Origin: Anisus vortex
Taxonomy: Eukaryota; Mollusca; Gastropoda; Planorbidae
Assembly (NCBI GenBank): GCA_949126835.1
Contig: OX421506.1
Coordinates: forward strand, 23,521,301-23,585,300
DNA length: 64,000 bases
Reading direction: 5' to 3'
Shown: piece by piece, positions 22,082-32,646 of the stretch
Numbering within the stretch: position 1 is the stretch's first letter
Layout of the letters: every line of letters starts with the position of its first letter
Translations under genes and position numbers: made by a program
The notes under the pieces: model-generated
Told to the model about the DNA's origin: nothing
Databases searched by the model: none
What the model saw: the letters and a program-made list of their open reading frames with translations, nothing else

Positions 22082-23348
22082 TGGGGCAGAAGAAAAAAAT
22101 TATTTGTTTGTCTTAGTTTGAGGCTACAAGTCAATATTATAAAGAGTTTTGTAAATCACTAGAATTAGTTTAAAGGAATTGTGATAAGTTTTAGGATGTG
22201 TATTTATTATTATTAGCAATTACTACAATAAATTGGATAGGGTAGTGAAAAAAGTAATACTTTAAACTGAAGGTGCAGTGTTTTTAGCTATAGAAGTATT
22301 ATAAGGGTTTGAGTCAAGCAAGATTGCCTAAGTGGGAAGGTATATTTGGGTGTTGTAGATATATGTTTTGAGTTGTGTTTTGGACAGGGATATCTATAAA
22401 GGTTTTTTTAAGATTAGTGTTTTGGACAGAGCTATCAATAAAAGTATTAGAAGGTTTGGGTCAAGCTAGATTGCCTAAGTTGGAACATATATTTGGGTGT
22501 TGATGGTATATGTTTTGTAAAGTTTGTGGTAGGACATGGATATCTATAAAGATAGACAATCAGAAATCTTCCATGACATCAGTCAAGCAAGATTTCCTAA
22601 GTGGGGAAATTCACTTGGGGGTTGTAGAAATGTGTTTTGTAAAGTTGGTGTTAGGACGGGGATATCGATAAAGATAGACTATCAGAAATCTTTCGTGACA
22701 TCAGTCAAGCAAGATTTACTAAGTGGGGAAATTCACTTGGGGGTTGTAGAAATGTGTTTTGTAAAGTCTGTGGTAGGACGGGGCTATCTATAAAAATATT
22801 CTAAGGATTTAAGTCGAGTAAGATTGTCTAATTTGGAGGATTTATTTTGGGTGGCGATGGTATATGGTAAGATTGACTAAGTTGGAAGGTATATTTGGGT
22901 GGCGATGGTATGTGTTGGGGTTTTGTAAGAGTAGTGTTGGGTTATGTTTGTTCACGGTAGAAAAAAATAATCTGTTATGACATGACAGTAGTCATAGAGG
23001 GCTGTTTCTCCTATTGGGTCATATAACAATTGTATGTGAAATTAAGAAAATAAAATTGTAGATCTATCTTAAAAGACCTAGGAAAATAAACAGGTTTAAA
23101 TTTCGACTACCTTGGCACTATAATCATTTTGATATGTAATTGATTTAGGAGATATTTCTATGATAGGTCTGAGAAGGAAAGTAATGGGAATGACAAAGGT
23201 TATATAGGTGGTGAGTGGCATTATGTGTTACGAAAATTATTCCCACTACTATTAGTAAATGTTGGTTAGGTAATTAAAGTTTCCATAGATAGTTTGGTAA
23301 AATTTGGTAAAATTTAGACAGTAATAGTTAGGTAGAGCGAGGAGGGGC
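22082..23348 (-). repeat. Segment X, inverted copy (right)
   Basis: Reverse complement of 18431-19697, with the same ~120-bp drifted repeats (about 22300-22930). The 85-codon frame at 22536-22793 is repeat-derived. Confidence 0.8.
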
Positions 23349-23520
23349 TTTTCCCAAATTCACACTAGGGTCAGTTGTAATACTTCAGTTGACTTTGACC
23401 TTTGCTATATCTCCCAATAACATTATTTTCAAAACCTTCATACACAAACAACAAACACCAATATTTATTTTGTTTCATTTATTTTATTTTTATAATTTAA
23501 GACTCTAAAGCTAGCAATGT

Positions 23521-23999
23521 CTACTTGTAAACATTTGTCATGCAATTACGCATTGCATTTTCCAAGTTGTAAAAACGAACAAGCTCCAGGGCGGCTTTCA
23601 GGTCTGCCTGCTCCTCAATTAGGCGCTGACAAGACTCCTGTATAGATTTGATGACTTTCATAGATCTCCCAAGGCTCTGAACTAGCCCTTCAGTATCCGC
23701 ATCCACAAGTTTCTACACAAGACATCGAAAGTAAATTAATATTATTTCTTTAAATGAATGAGAGTAGTACGCACTAATATTCTATATAGAAGGAGTGATT
23801 GTAATATATAAAATAAGTAGTATCTTACCTGCATTTCATCTTCATTCAATAATACAACACAAGTGATGTCTCCTTTGATTTTCTCAATGATTGAAGCCAA
23901 ATCACAGTCTGTACTACCACATTCTAATACAATTCCACTGTCGACATTGCCTGGGCCAGCAATGCGAGCGGTAAAGGGGTGTTTCCCCCTAGGATCCAT
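23521..23999 (-). CDS. Unknown spliced 120-residue protein, copy 4
   Basis: Minus strand. Exon 1 is 23999-23829, the 116-bp intron is 23828-23713, and exon 2 is 23712-23521. It is the mirror of copy 1 and predicts the same protein as copies 1 and 3. Splice sites, start context and poly(A) words are all preserved. Function unknown; see copy 1. Confidence 0.7.
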
Positions 24000-24700
24000 G
24001 GTACTAAATGCTTTGCACAATATAAAACATAAAAGGGAAGACAATTTTAGAAAGAGGAGAAGAAGTTAGTAAGGAGGTAGAGATTGAACAAGGTAGAAAG
24101 AGAGAACGCTGTAGAAAGAGAGATGCTTAGAGTAACTAAACGTTTTGTCAGAGAAAGCTCTGGAGACAGAGTAAGAAAAGACGTCACAGAAAAGGAGTAC
24201 GTAAAAGATGGTACGCAGGAAAAAGAAAAGGAAAGACAGAGTGAAAGCTGTGAAGTGGAATATGTGTTAGCGTTTGCTGAAAATAAAGTGTTTTTAGAGA
24301 GAGAGAGAGAGACAGAGTTTGAGAGAAGAATGAAATAAGAGATAGGCCTACAGAGATTGAACAAGGCAGAAAGATGGAATGTGTAAATGTTAGGGTTCGT
24401 TAACACAAAGTTTTGTTAGCGAAAAGAGACGAAGAGAGAATTAAGTGTAGGCAGAGTAAGGAACATAAGTTCTGCGAATGAGACAAGTAAAAGATGGCAC
24501 GCATGAAAGAGAGAGACAGAGTTTGAGAGAAGAATGAAGTAAGAGATACAGAGCTTGAGCAAGGCAGAAAGAAGGAATGCGTGATCGTTAGGATTGTGTT
24601 AACTTAAAGTTTTGTTAGAAGAAGAGATGGGGCGAGAAAGAGTTGGAGCCAGAGAAATGGATAATTTTAGACCGAAGTCCATGGAGGGTGTCCTAAAATG
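24000..24700 (-). other. Purine-rich upstream region of gene copy 4
   Basis: Mirror of 17080-17779. No supported gene; an E/R/K-rich frame at 24084-24338 starts at a non-ATG codon. Confidence 0.5.
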
Positions 24701-25690
24701 TTTGTTGAGAGTGGGAAAGCTTTTAAGAAAAAGTGTTTTTGAGCGAGAGCTAGTGTGAAAGATTTTGGGAAGGTGAACTTAAAAAAGTTTGTCAAGAGAG
24801 ATCGAGCGTTTGAAAAGTTGTACTTGAAAAGTTGTCGGGAGAGATCGACAGTTTGGGAAGGTGAACTTAAAGAGTTTGTCGAGAGTGTCAAAGATTTTGG
24901 GGAGGTGAAGTTAAAAAAGTTTGTCGAGAGTGTCAAAGATTTTGGGGAGGTGAAGTTAAAAAAGTTTGTCATGAGAGATTGCGAGTTTGGGAAGGTGAAC
25001 TTAAAGAGTTTGTCGAGAGTGTAAAAGATTTTGGGAAGGTTAACTTAAAAAAGTTTGTCGAGAGTGTCAAAGATTTTGGGAAGGTGAAGTTAAAAAAGTT
25101 TGTCAGGAGATAGAGATTTTGGGAAGGTGAACTTAAAAAAGTTGTCGGGAGAGATCGAGAGTTTGAAAAGTTGTACTTAAAAAAGTTTGTCGGGAGAGAG
25201 AGATTTTGGGAAGGTGAACTTAAAAAAGTTTGTCACGACAGAGAGAGTTTGAAAAGTTGTACTTAAAAAAGTTTGTCAGGAGAGAGAGATTTTGGGAAGG
25301 TGAACTTAAAAAAGTTTGTCGAGAGTGTAAAATATTTTGGGAAGTTGTACTTAAAAAAGTTTGTCAGAAGAGAGAGATTTTGGGAAGACGTACTTAAAAA
25401 AGTTTGTCTGGAGAGAGAGATTTTGGGAAGACGTACTTTAAAAAGTTTGTCTGGAGAGAGAGATTTTGGGAAGACGTACTTAAAAAAGTTTGTCTGGAGC
25501 GAGAGATTTTGGGAAGACGTACTTAAAAAAGTTTGTCTGGAGAGAGAGATTTTGGGAAGGTGTCCTACAAAGTTTTTTTGCGAGAGAGAAAAATTTTAAA
25601 AAAGGTTGTTTACAAAGTTTTGTGAGAGAGGGAGAGTTTGAGAAATGGTACTTAAAAATTTTTTTGAGAAAGAGATAAGAAGTTAGAAAA
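24700..25690 (-). repeat. ~45-bp minisatellite, right arm
   Basis: Mirror of the left array with fewer units: two rather than three copies of the 45-bp unit near 24880-24970, and about 84 bp less around 25030-25270. Several short frames, for example 24755-25024 and 25273-25599, are repeat-derived. Confidence 0.85.
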
Positions 25691-25774
25691 ATAAAAAGGC
25701 AGAGATTGAAGATGACAAAAAAAAGTGGGAACGTTGTTGACGGTTAGGTTTGGCGTGACCCTGGGAATGTTAGC

Positions 25775-26190
25775 TTTTAGATTTTTTCACGGTCAGGTAA
25801 GTGCAATAACATCTGGACAGGAAGTCGTTAACTTGGTCAGCGCCCAGCGACCAGATAATTGATTCAACACCTGGACAGGAAACCATTACCTTGGTCGTGG
25901 GAATGTTAGCTTTTAGGTTTTCTCACGGTCAGGTAAGTGCAATAACATCTGGACAGGAAGTCGTTAACTTGGTCAGCGCCCAGCGACCAGATAATTGATT
26001 CAACACCTGGACAGGAAACCATTACCCTGGTCGTGGGAATGTTAGCTTTTAGGTTTTCTCACGGTCAGGTAAGTGCAATAACATCTGGACAGGAAGCCAT
26101 TATCTGGCACAGCGGGCGACGGCCCGATAATGGATTCAACACTTGGACAGGAAGTCGTTACCTTGGTCAGTGCCTAGCGGGCAGCTGTTT
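25775..26190 (-). repeat. 136-bp tandem repeats, right arm
   Basis: Inverted copy of 15470-15885, ending about 170 bp upstream of the right Bcl-2 start codon. Confidence 0.85.
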
Positions 26191-26360
26191 AACACCTGCT
26201 CGTTAAATGTTTGCTTGTCAGATGGTGGTCTTTTTCCACTATTCAGCAAATTTTTATAAAATTATGTAGTCTTCCTTATTCAGTTGTTTAAAAGTGTTGT
26301 GGTTTTTCGTTAAGTAAAACGGTTATTTTTGTAATTCTTATTAGTTCTCGTGAAAATAAT
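26191..26360 (+). promoter_or_regulatory. Upstream region of the right Bcl-2 gene
   Basis: AT-rich, with TTTTTATAAAATTATG at about 26250-26265 as a TATA-like candidate about 100 bp before the ATG. Promoter role inferred from position only. Confidence 0.35.
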
Positions 26361-27072
26361 ATGTCTATAGCACATGAAAATACGCGTAGCATTGCGGTGG
26401 ATTACATAAAATATCGTTTACAATGCAATGGGTATACTTGGAGAAACGATGGTCGGCATGAAAGTATTATCAACACTCCGAATTCTGTTCAAAATGCTAT
26501 GAGAATACTAGGAGATGAATTTGAAGAACGATTTAAGAATAGATTTGATAACCTAATAGATGGTCTAGTCATAACTGATGACAATGCGTATGACACTTTC
26601 ACATCGATCGTTATAGAAATATTTTGTGAGGATATAAATTGGGGACGAATTGTGGCGTTGTTTGACTTTTCGGGTCAATTTGCAGCTCGGTGTTTTCAAC
26701 TAAAGAAATACCACCTAGTAGATAATCTTCTAGAATGGTTAACAACATATATGGATATACATCTGTCGAGTTGGCTAAATAGTCATAATAACTGGGTAAG
26801 TAATAGGTTTACAAGAGTAACAAAGACACTCTTTAAACAAAAATCATCCTATAGAAAGTTAAATATAAAAGCGTATATTAAACTAGCTTCCATCTTCTTC
26901 AACACAGGAAGGGTTTTTGGAATTCAAGTCTGGTAGAGGTGAGAATAAAAATGGCAGCTCTTGGCCCTCACTTAAGACAATCCTAGGCTGTGCTGCTGCA
27001 GGCATTGGGATCTTGACACTTTGTGCACTTTTCGCTCTACAAATCCTGAACACTGAGAATAGGATATTATAA
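26361..27072 (+). CDS. Bcl-2-family apoptosis regulator, spliced (right copy)
   Basis: Exon 1 is 26361-26795 (145 codons). The intron is 26796-26907 (112 bp, GTAAGT...CTTCTTCAACACAG, phase 0). Exon 2 is 26908-27072 (54 codons plus TAA). The product is 199 residues, normal for the family. BH3 lies near residues 43-58 (L50, G51, D52, E53) and BH1 near 92-108 (N93-W94-G95-R96). BH2 starts at W138 and is split by the intron after W145, with a Glu-Gly-Phe continuation in exon 2. The tail anchor is at about residues 169-192. The unspliced frame instead stops at 26936 with no BH2 end and no anchor, which is strong evidence for the splice. AATAAA lies at 27125-27130. The gene is transcribed toward the element end. 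Bcl-2 homologues carried by mobile or viral DNA usually block host apoptosis; that role here is inference. Confidence 0.86.
26796..26907 (+). other. Bcl-2 gene intron, right copy
   Basis: GT-AG intron of 112 bp. The donor is a perfect GTAAGT match, and the acceptor is preceded by a CTTCCATCTTCTTC tract. Joining the exons keeps the frame and creates a canonical BH2. Confidence 0.82.
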
Positions 27073-27209
27073 TTATATTATATATTGTTGTTGTTTTATT
27101 CTCTGTTTGATGTACTTGAACGCAAATAAAAATAAAAATAAAATTAAAACTTTCTTTGTTTACTGTTTAAAAAATTATTTACATGGTTACTGCCCTTGTA
27201 TGCCACGTA

Positions 27210-27480
27210 AATCGGACGCCATCTTACTTCCGGTTCATCAGCATGTGGAACAGTGGAGTCAACAACTTCAATACACCCCTTCCATCATCTTGTCTACAAC
27301 CATAAAGTTAATTAAAAATACAAAAATTACAAATTTAATTACACGGTTACTGCCCTTGTATGCCACGTACATCGGACGCCATCTTGTTTTCCGGTATCTT
27401 TAATTAAACCACGATGATAAAATCACGTGTAACACTACACACAAATAATCACATGGAACACTCGGATCGGCCATCTTGGA
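27210..27480 (-). promoter_or_regulatory. Three YY1/ETS composite boxes, right arm
   Basis: Mirror of the left boxes: CGCCATCTTACTTCCGGTT at 27217-27235, a second CGCCATCTTG at 27377-27386 followed by CCGGT, and GGCCATCTTGG at 27469-27479. They lie downstream of the Bcl-2 stop and are oriented inward, antisense to that gene. Confidence 0.55.
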
Positions 27481-28250
27481 TCCGCCCCCTTCTGACCCGC
27501 CATAGTGGACACCACTTGAAAGACTTAAGTTACTTAAATTTTAAAATGTTTAATCCTATTAAGTAAAAATTACACGACAAAAATTAAAAGATACAACCAT
27601 TTAACAAACTGACTTTTAATAGATAAAGAGACACTTATTGTACATTTATACATTCAAAATATATAAACTATTTTAGTATAGTATTTTAGTAACTTTAAAG
27701 AACTCTCTTATTTGCATACACATACATACACATTCAAAATACGCATACACTAAAATAATGTACTTTGGGAACTCTCACAACATCTGGACTTTATATTTTG
27801 CCCTGGAGCTCTAAAAATGTTTAGTGTTTAGGCTTTTAAAACAATGATTATCAATTCAAATTAGAAATATGTATGTTTAAAAGGGAAAATTTTAAACTAG
27901 TTGAGTAAAAGGTATTTACATGTATTATCAATTAAAATTGTAAAGAATAATTAAAAGATACAAATGTTAACTATGTAAGTAAAAAGTTCGTAAATAAAAA
28001 GGGTGTCTTATTAAAGAATTTAAACAAAAGTTATATAATGTAAACCTTAATTAAAGAAATATACGCCTCTTAATAAGTAAAAACTCGCTTTACAAGATAT
28101 GTATGACTTTAAAAAAAATAAAATTCGTTAATTAATTTCGTATAAAATATAGAAATTACTGGTTTTAGTAAGTAAAAATTGTATTTACTTATCGTTTAAA
28201 TTGTAAAATATATAAGTTTTAAAAAAGAAAAAGAATGATGTTATAGTAAG
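27481..28250. other. AT-rich arm DNA, no gene
   Basis: Mirror of 13401-14150. Nothing supported. Confidence 0.5.
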
Positions 28251-28445
28251 TCAAACATTGCATTTAACGATTAAACAATTTAAATTATTTAAATTGAAAA
28301 GAAAAATATTTAAAAAAGGAATACTCGAAATACAAAGAAAAAATACCCCCAAAACTAATGCAAATGATAAAAACAAAAAAAATATCATGGGAAACGTAAG
28401 TTGTAAAGAAAAAAAACGTTTAGTGCTACTTGAATTATCTCCCAT
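28251..28445 (-). CDS. Possible small hydrophobic protein, right arm (weak)
   Basis: Mirror of 13206-13400, identical translation. The other strand is open too (28258-28506). Same caveats: a T-rich composition can give a Phe/Leu-rich frame by chance. Confidence 0.2.
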   Translation of the reverse strand: MGDNSSSTKRFFSLQLTFPMIFFLFLSFALVLGVFFLCISSIPFLNIFLFNLNNLNCLIVKCNV

Positions 28446-28479
28446 AGCAGGCTTTGAAAGGGCAGTTTTATCTCTTTTT

Positions 28480-29860
28480 CACACCAGGTCATTAAAAAGC
28501 GAGTAAAGCGAGATCAAAAGACTTTTCTCAACAGATGAAAAAGTCATTAACAGCGCGAGCGAGAACAGCACTACAAAAGAATTTCCACAACAGCTGAAAA
28601 AGTCATTAAAAGACGCGCTGAGCGATAAAAATAAACAGCTGCTCAGGTAAAAAGTTAGACAGCGATGTGAATAAGCGCCTCAGGGGTTCTAAAAATGTTA
28701 AAGGATATATGTCTAGACTTTCAAAACATTGATTATCAATGCAAATTAAAAATAATTATGTTTAAAAGAAAATTATAAAATAGTAATTATGACTCAAAAT
28801 TATAATTAGATAATTAATTAAGAATAAAGAAAAATACTGCCTCCAAGTAAGTAAAAATGTAAAAAAGTATATAAAATGTGGTCTATTTAGTGATAATTAC
28901 GGCCCTTTTGTAATTAATAAACGCCCCTTTACAAGCTAATTAATGTAAAAAAAAAAAATTATAATTAGTTAATTAATAAAGTATACAATTAAGAAAATTA
29001 CTGTACCCCAGTAAGTAAAAATGTATATAAATAAATATTTAGGGGTTATTTAGTGATAATTACACCCCCTTAGTAATTAAAAACAAGTTAATTAGGGTTA
29101 TAAAAAGTATAATTAGTTAATTAGTTAAGAATATTTTAAGAAAATTACCGTGTCCAAGTAAGTAAAAATGTATAAAAATAGTTAATTAGTTAAGAATAAA
29201 TTAAGACAATTACTGTGTCCAAGTAATTAATTATCACGTTATTAGAGAATTATTGATTAAAATGTGATAATTAGAACCCTTTGTAATTAATAAACGCCCT
29301 TTTACAAGCTAATTATGGCTATTCAAATAATAATTAGTTAATTAATAAAGTATACAATTACTGTGTCCAAGTAAGTAAAAAGGCACGTTATTAAAAAATT
29401 ATTGATTAAAATGTGATAATTAGGGCCCTTGGTAATTAATAAACGCCCCTTTACAAGCTAATTATGGTTATAAAAATTAAAATTCGTTAATTAGTTAAGA
29501 ATAAATTAAGACAATTACTGCCTCCAAGTAAGTAAAAATGACCCTTACAAGACAATTATCGCTTAAAAGATGGCAATGAGGGAAAAGAACACAATAAACT
29601 TATTTTACTATTGAAAATTATTAAGAACACTATAAAAATAACAAATTAATTAATATTATCAAATAATTATAAAATTTTAGAACCGCTGAACCTTATAAAG
29701 ACCATTATATAACCTTATATAAAACAATGGGAGAAATAATATGACATGTGTCAATCATTGTAAGACAATGGGAAAATCAATCATTGTAAGACAATAGGAA
29801 AAATAATTTTAGAACCGCTGACCGTATTACCCTTAATTAAAAAACCCTCGTATAACAACA
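28480..29860 (-). repeat. AT-rich degenerate tandem repeats, right arm
   Basis: Mirror of 11801-13180, with the same unit motifs (AATTACTGTGTCCAAGTAAG, TTAATAAACGCCCCTTT). It has an 11-bp insertion relative to the left arm near 29710. Confidence 0.75.
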
Positions 29861-29864
29861 CGAC

Positions 29865-30012
29865 AAGACGCCATCTTGGATGACGTCACTTCCGGTAGAG
29901 GTCACTTCCGGTAGGGGTCACTTCCGGGTCAAAGGTCACTTCCGGGTCAAAGGTCACTTCCGGGTCAAAGGTCAAATGTCAACTGAGGCGTACACCTCGA
30001 GGCGTACGCCTC
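29865..30012 (-). promoter_or_regulatory. Terminal DR1/ETS/CRE/YY1 motif cluster, right
   Basis: Mirror of 11650-11793: YY1-type CGCCATCTTGG at 29869-29879, CRE TGACGTCA at 29881-29888, five ACTTCCGG cores with AAAGGTCA repeats, and the 28-bp palindrome at 29985-30012. Confidence 0.6.
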
Positions 30013-30045
30013 AAATAATACCTGAAACGACCCTACTATACTACT

Positions 30046-30051
30046 TTTGTC
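30046..30051. other. Target-site duplication, right copy (TTTGTC)
   Basis: Immediately follows the terminal CTACTATACTACT and matches 11611-11616. Confidence 0.8.
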
Positions 30052-30310
30052 TTCCTCTGTCTCTCTTACCAGATATTTTCCCACACAAAGCCAGTCTTTC
30101 TATACCATTTTTCCTATAGATGTGTCCTAGAAATTTCATCTGTCTATTCCTAATGGTGTTAATGAGTTCTCTTGAGGTACATGCTGTTTTCAACACCTCT
30201 GCATTAGATTTCTTTTCAGTCCATGATATTCTTATCATCCTTCTTAGAAACCACATTTCTACTGCCTCCAATCTTTTCCTTGTTTCATTATCAATAGTCC
30301 AACATTCACA
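30046..30310 (-). mobile_element. LINE RT C-terminal segment, right half of split copy
   Basis: The minus strand (30271-30041) encodes the C-terminal part of a non-LTR retrotransposon polyprotein: WFLRRMIRISWTEKKSN, then RQMKFLGHIYRK. This region lies after the RT domain in many animal LINEs. The frame is interrupted at 30045 by the palindromic element, and the 3' remainder lies at 11456-11616. Confidence 0.75.
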
Positions 30311-30476
30311 TCCATATCTATCTATCTACAATTTAATCAATATATTTATCTTTTATCAATCAAACAATCTATCTATCTCTTATCCATCAAACAATCTATC
30401 AATCTATAAATCATCAATCATTCAATCAATCAATCAATCTTTCTATCGGTCTATCTATCTATCAATTTATTTATCA

Positions 30477-30515
<39 letters not shown>

Positions 30516-30600
30516 AGTCTGTCTGTCTATCTATCTACCTATCTATAAATCAATCTTTATATCGTCTATCTATCGTTCCTCTAATCAATCCATCTACATA
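30311..30600 (+). repeat. TATC/TCAA microsatellite
   Basis: Interrupted TATC and AATC repeats, the densest TATC run at about 30475-30515. Similar arrays flank the left half of the split LINE. Confidence 0.9.
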
Positions 30601-31956
30601 TATGGTTATAAGACATGCCAGCAAAAGGCAATTCACAGAGCCAAGACAAGACAGGAAGCTCGTTCCAGGAACGGCATTCAATTAATGACTCGGTGTGGGA
30701 AAGTGGAAAAAATAAGGGCGTTAACTCAAGTTGAAGCAAATCAATAACGAAATCAAATTAGAGTTATCTAGATTTAGCCTACACCAATTTAGCCAATCAG
30801 CAATAGAAGTAACAACACTTATGAAACATTAACAAGACCTTGAAAAAACAACAACGTAACTTGATCAAACTTAATACATGGCCTTAACCCTAACCATTAC
30901 CCAATCCTCACTTTCTCCCATATATATTTTTAATACCGAAGTATTATTTCGCCCAAATAATTGCAAGGTCATCACTATTCCTGGATCCATTTATATCAAT
31001 AACTTTCCATTTTATGTAAATTGTTCTTATTGTTATAAATATTCTAATGACATTTTTTTTTAAAATTCGTATAAATATTCTATTGAAATTTAAAAAAAAA
31101 ATCGTATAAATATTCTATTGAAACTTATTTTAATCAGGTATTATTTTCAAGTTCATATGAAATCTCATTTAAAAAGTATATAGAGAAAATCCGTTTTTGA
31201 TTTCATTAAAGCTAAAAAATACGACATGGTAAACTCTTATATAGTCAAGCACTTTAAAAAAAGAACGAAAATCGGTTATATAAAAATAATGGAACTATCA
31301 GTTCTGTTTTTCTTGTTTGGTGGAATGATCAGCTCTGTATATTATAAGCTCTGCAACTTGGTTAGTAAAAGCAGAAAACCATAATTAAAGCCTTACAATT
31401 CCTGGCTAATCCAATTTAGATGTCTTCTCGTCGGCACCTTATGGGATTCCACAGAATAAAAACCAAACAAAAATTCACGGGAACCTTTCAGTTGCTTACA
31501 TTTAATAAATTGCCAATACGACTATTGTTACATTTCAAGGCAGTTACAGTTTGTAAAACTTTACAGTATAAAAATATGTGGATAATGTAAAAATTTAGCA
31601 AATCAAAAGGTGAAATAAAGAAATTACTAAAAGATAACTAGTTTTTTTTTTGTTTCTATTACCGAAAAACATTTTGTTGTTTTCTTAATAGAAAATTTTT
31701 TTTTTACATTTTTGTTGTTGTATTCTTTACTTTAGATAGTTTTAATATTTAGTTGCTTTTTTGTTTTGTGTTCAATTATGTTTTTATTATATTTTAGAGT
31801 TATTGTGATTTTATAATGATTCTTATTTGTTTGTAAAAGATTTTTTGCGTTATACGTTTTCAGATCTTTGGGATATTTGATGTATTTTTTTTAAAAGCAC
31901 ATTTCTTAGATGTTTATATATTATATCTATTGCGTTTTTTATACTGAGGCCAATAA
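30601..31956. other. Intergenic DNA, nothing recognised
   Basis: AT-rich. A short duplicated stretch (TCGTATAAATATTCTATTGAAA) occurs around 31068-31125. No gene. Confidence 0.5.
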
Positions 31957-32071
31957 ATGGTCCGTATTGCTGCTGAGAGTTAACACCCTTGCCCATTTTA
32001 CAAGTCAGTCATATAAGTTTGACTTGTATAAGGGGCAAGGGTGTTAACTCTCAGCAGCATTACGGCCCATT
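31957..32071. repeat. 115-bp foldback (near-perfect hairpin)
   Basis: The arms are GAGAGTTAACACCCTTGCCC with flanking CCGTATTGCTGCT (31958-31995) and the complementary copy (32032-32070). They pair with only two or three mismatches around a short loop that itself has ACAAGTCA/TGACTTGT. It may be a foldback MITE or a hairpin RNA precursor; the sequence alone does not decide. Confidence 0.8.
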
Positions 32072-32267
32072 GTTTAAGTGTTTAGATTTTAGTAAAATTT
32101 TGTAGGGCCTATGTAAAATTTTTTTGTAGTTTTATGATTTTATGTTGTTTTTTTTTGCTTCAATTTTTATATTGGAAAACTTTCACTTCAAATGAAATGA
32201 CTAAAATCTTTTTATTTTTTCTCAAAGCTCAACTTTAGATAAGTAAACTTAATAATAGCATTAAAGG

Positions 32268-32527
32268 GGCAAGTTGGCAGCGTGTTCGACTGGTGAACCG
32301 AAGGTCTTGGCCTCGAATCCTGGTGGGCTAGGATTCTTTTCTCTGGGCTCAAGGGTGTCCCTGAGTCTTCACAGCTCTAACGGGCACCTGAAATTATTTG
32401 GGGTAATGTAAAGGCGGATGGGCATTTTGCTGGCCACACATCCCATAGTATTGTGTGGCCAAATAAACCGGTGAACGCTGCTTTACCGGCCCTAGGGATC
32501 AATTTGGTCCGTCGGGTACTTTACCTG
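32268..32527 (+). mobile_element. tRNA-derived SINE, near full length
   Basis: The tRNA-like head shows an A box (AGTTGGCAGCGTG region) and a B box (CCTCGAATCCTGG). The body includes AAAGGCGGATGGGCA, and the 3' region includes CGGTGAACGCTGCTTTACCGG and GGATCAATTTGGTCC. Confidence 0.85.
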
Positions 32528-32542
32528 CATCATAGCTAGCTA

Positions 32543-32646
32543 TAGTCAGGGACATATACTCCAGACCCGAGAAAAAAACAACATCCCATCTGAATTTTAA
32601 ACCTGAGACCTTCGGCAAATCGATGCACTGCCGCTAGACCACCGCT
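32543..32646 (-). mobile_element. tRNA-derived SINE, 5' fragment
   Basis: The minus strand shows the tRNA-like head of the same family (GGTGGTCTAGCGGCAGTG with degenerate B box). It lies tail-toward-tail against the plus-strand copy just upstream. Confidence 0.65.

Larger units (their letters stand above)
11617..30045. mobile_element. Giant palindromic Polinton-like element (18.4 kb)
   Basis: The sequence reads almost identically on both strands: 11617-20852 is the inverted copy of 20925-30045 around a 72-bp unpaired spacer. The ends are AGTAGTATAGTAGGG and its complement, flanked by TTTGTC on both sides. Terminal 5'-AG and a 6-bp duplication are established Polinton/Maverick hallmarks. I see no PolB, retroviral-type integrase, packaging ATPase, protease or capsid gene, so it is either non-autonomous or a different element with similar termini. 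Cargo: two Bcl-2-family genes and four copies of an unknown spliced gene. Arm differences include an 11-bp insertion in the right arm near 29710, about 84 bp and 45 bp of extra repeat units in the left arm, and scattered substitutions. Because unique flanks and a target duplication bound it, a mirror-image assembly artefact is unlikely. Confidence 0.85.
20925..30045 (-). repeat. Right arm of the palindrome
   Basis: Inverted copy of 11617-20852. Differences noted by eye: an 11-bp insertion near 29710, fewer minisatellite units, a TC-dinucleotide length change, and single-base changes including one amino-acid change in the Bcl-2 gene. Confidence 0.93.

Noticed and set aside
11617..30045. Palindrome as a pure assembly artefact
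   Set aside because: The arms differ by indels and substitutions, the flanks are different halves of one LINE, and a 6-bp target duplication bounds the element. Long reads would still be decisive.
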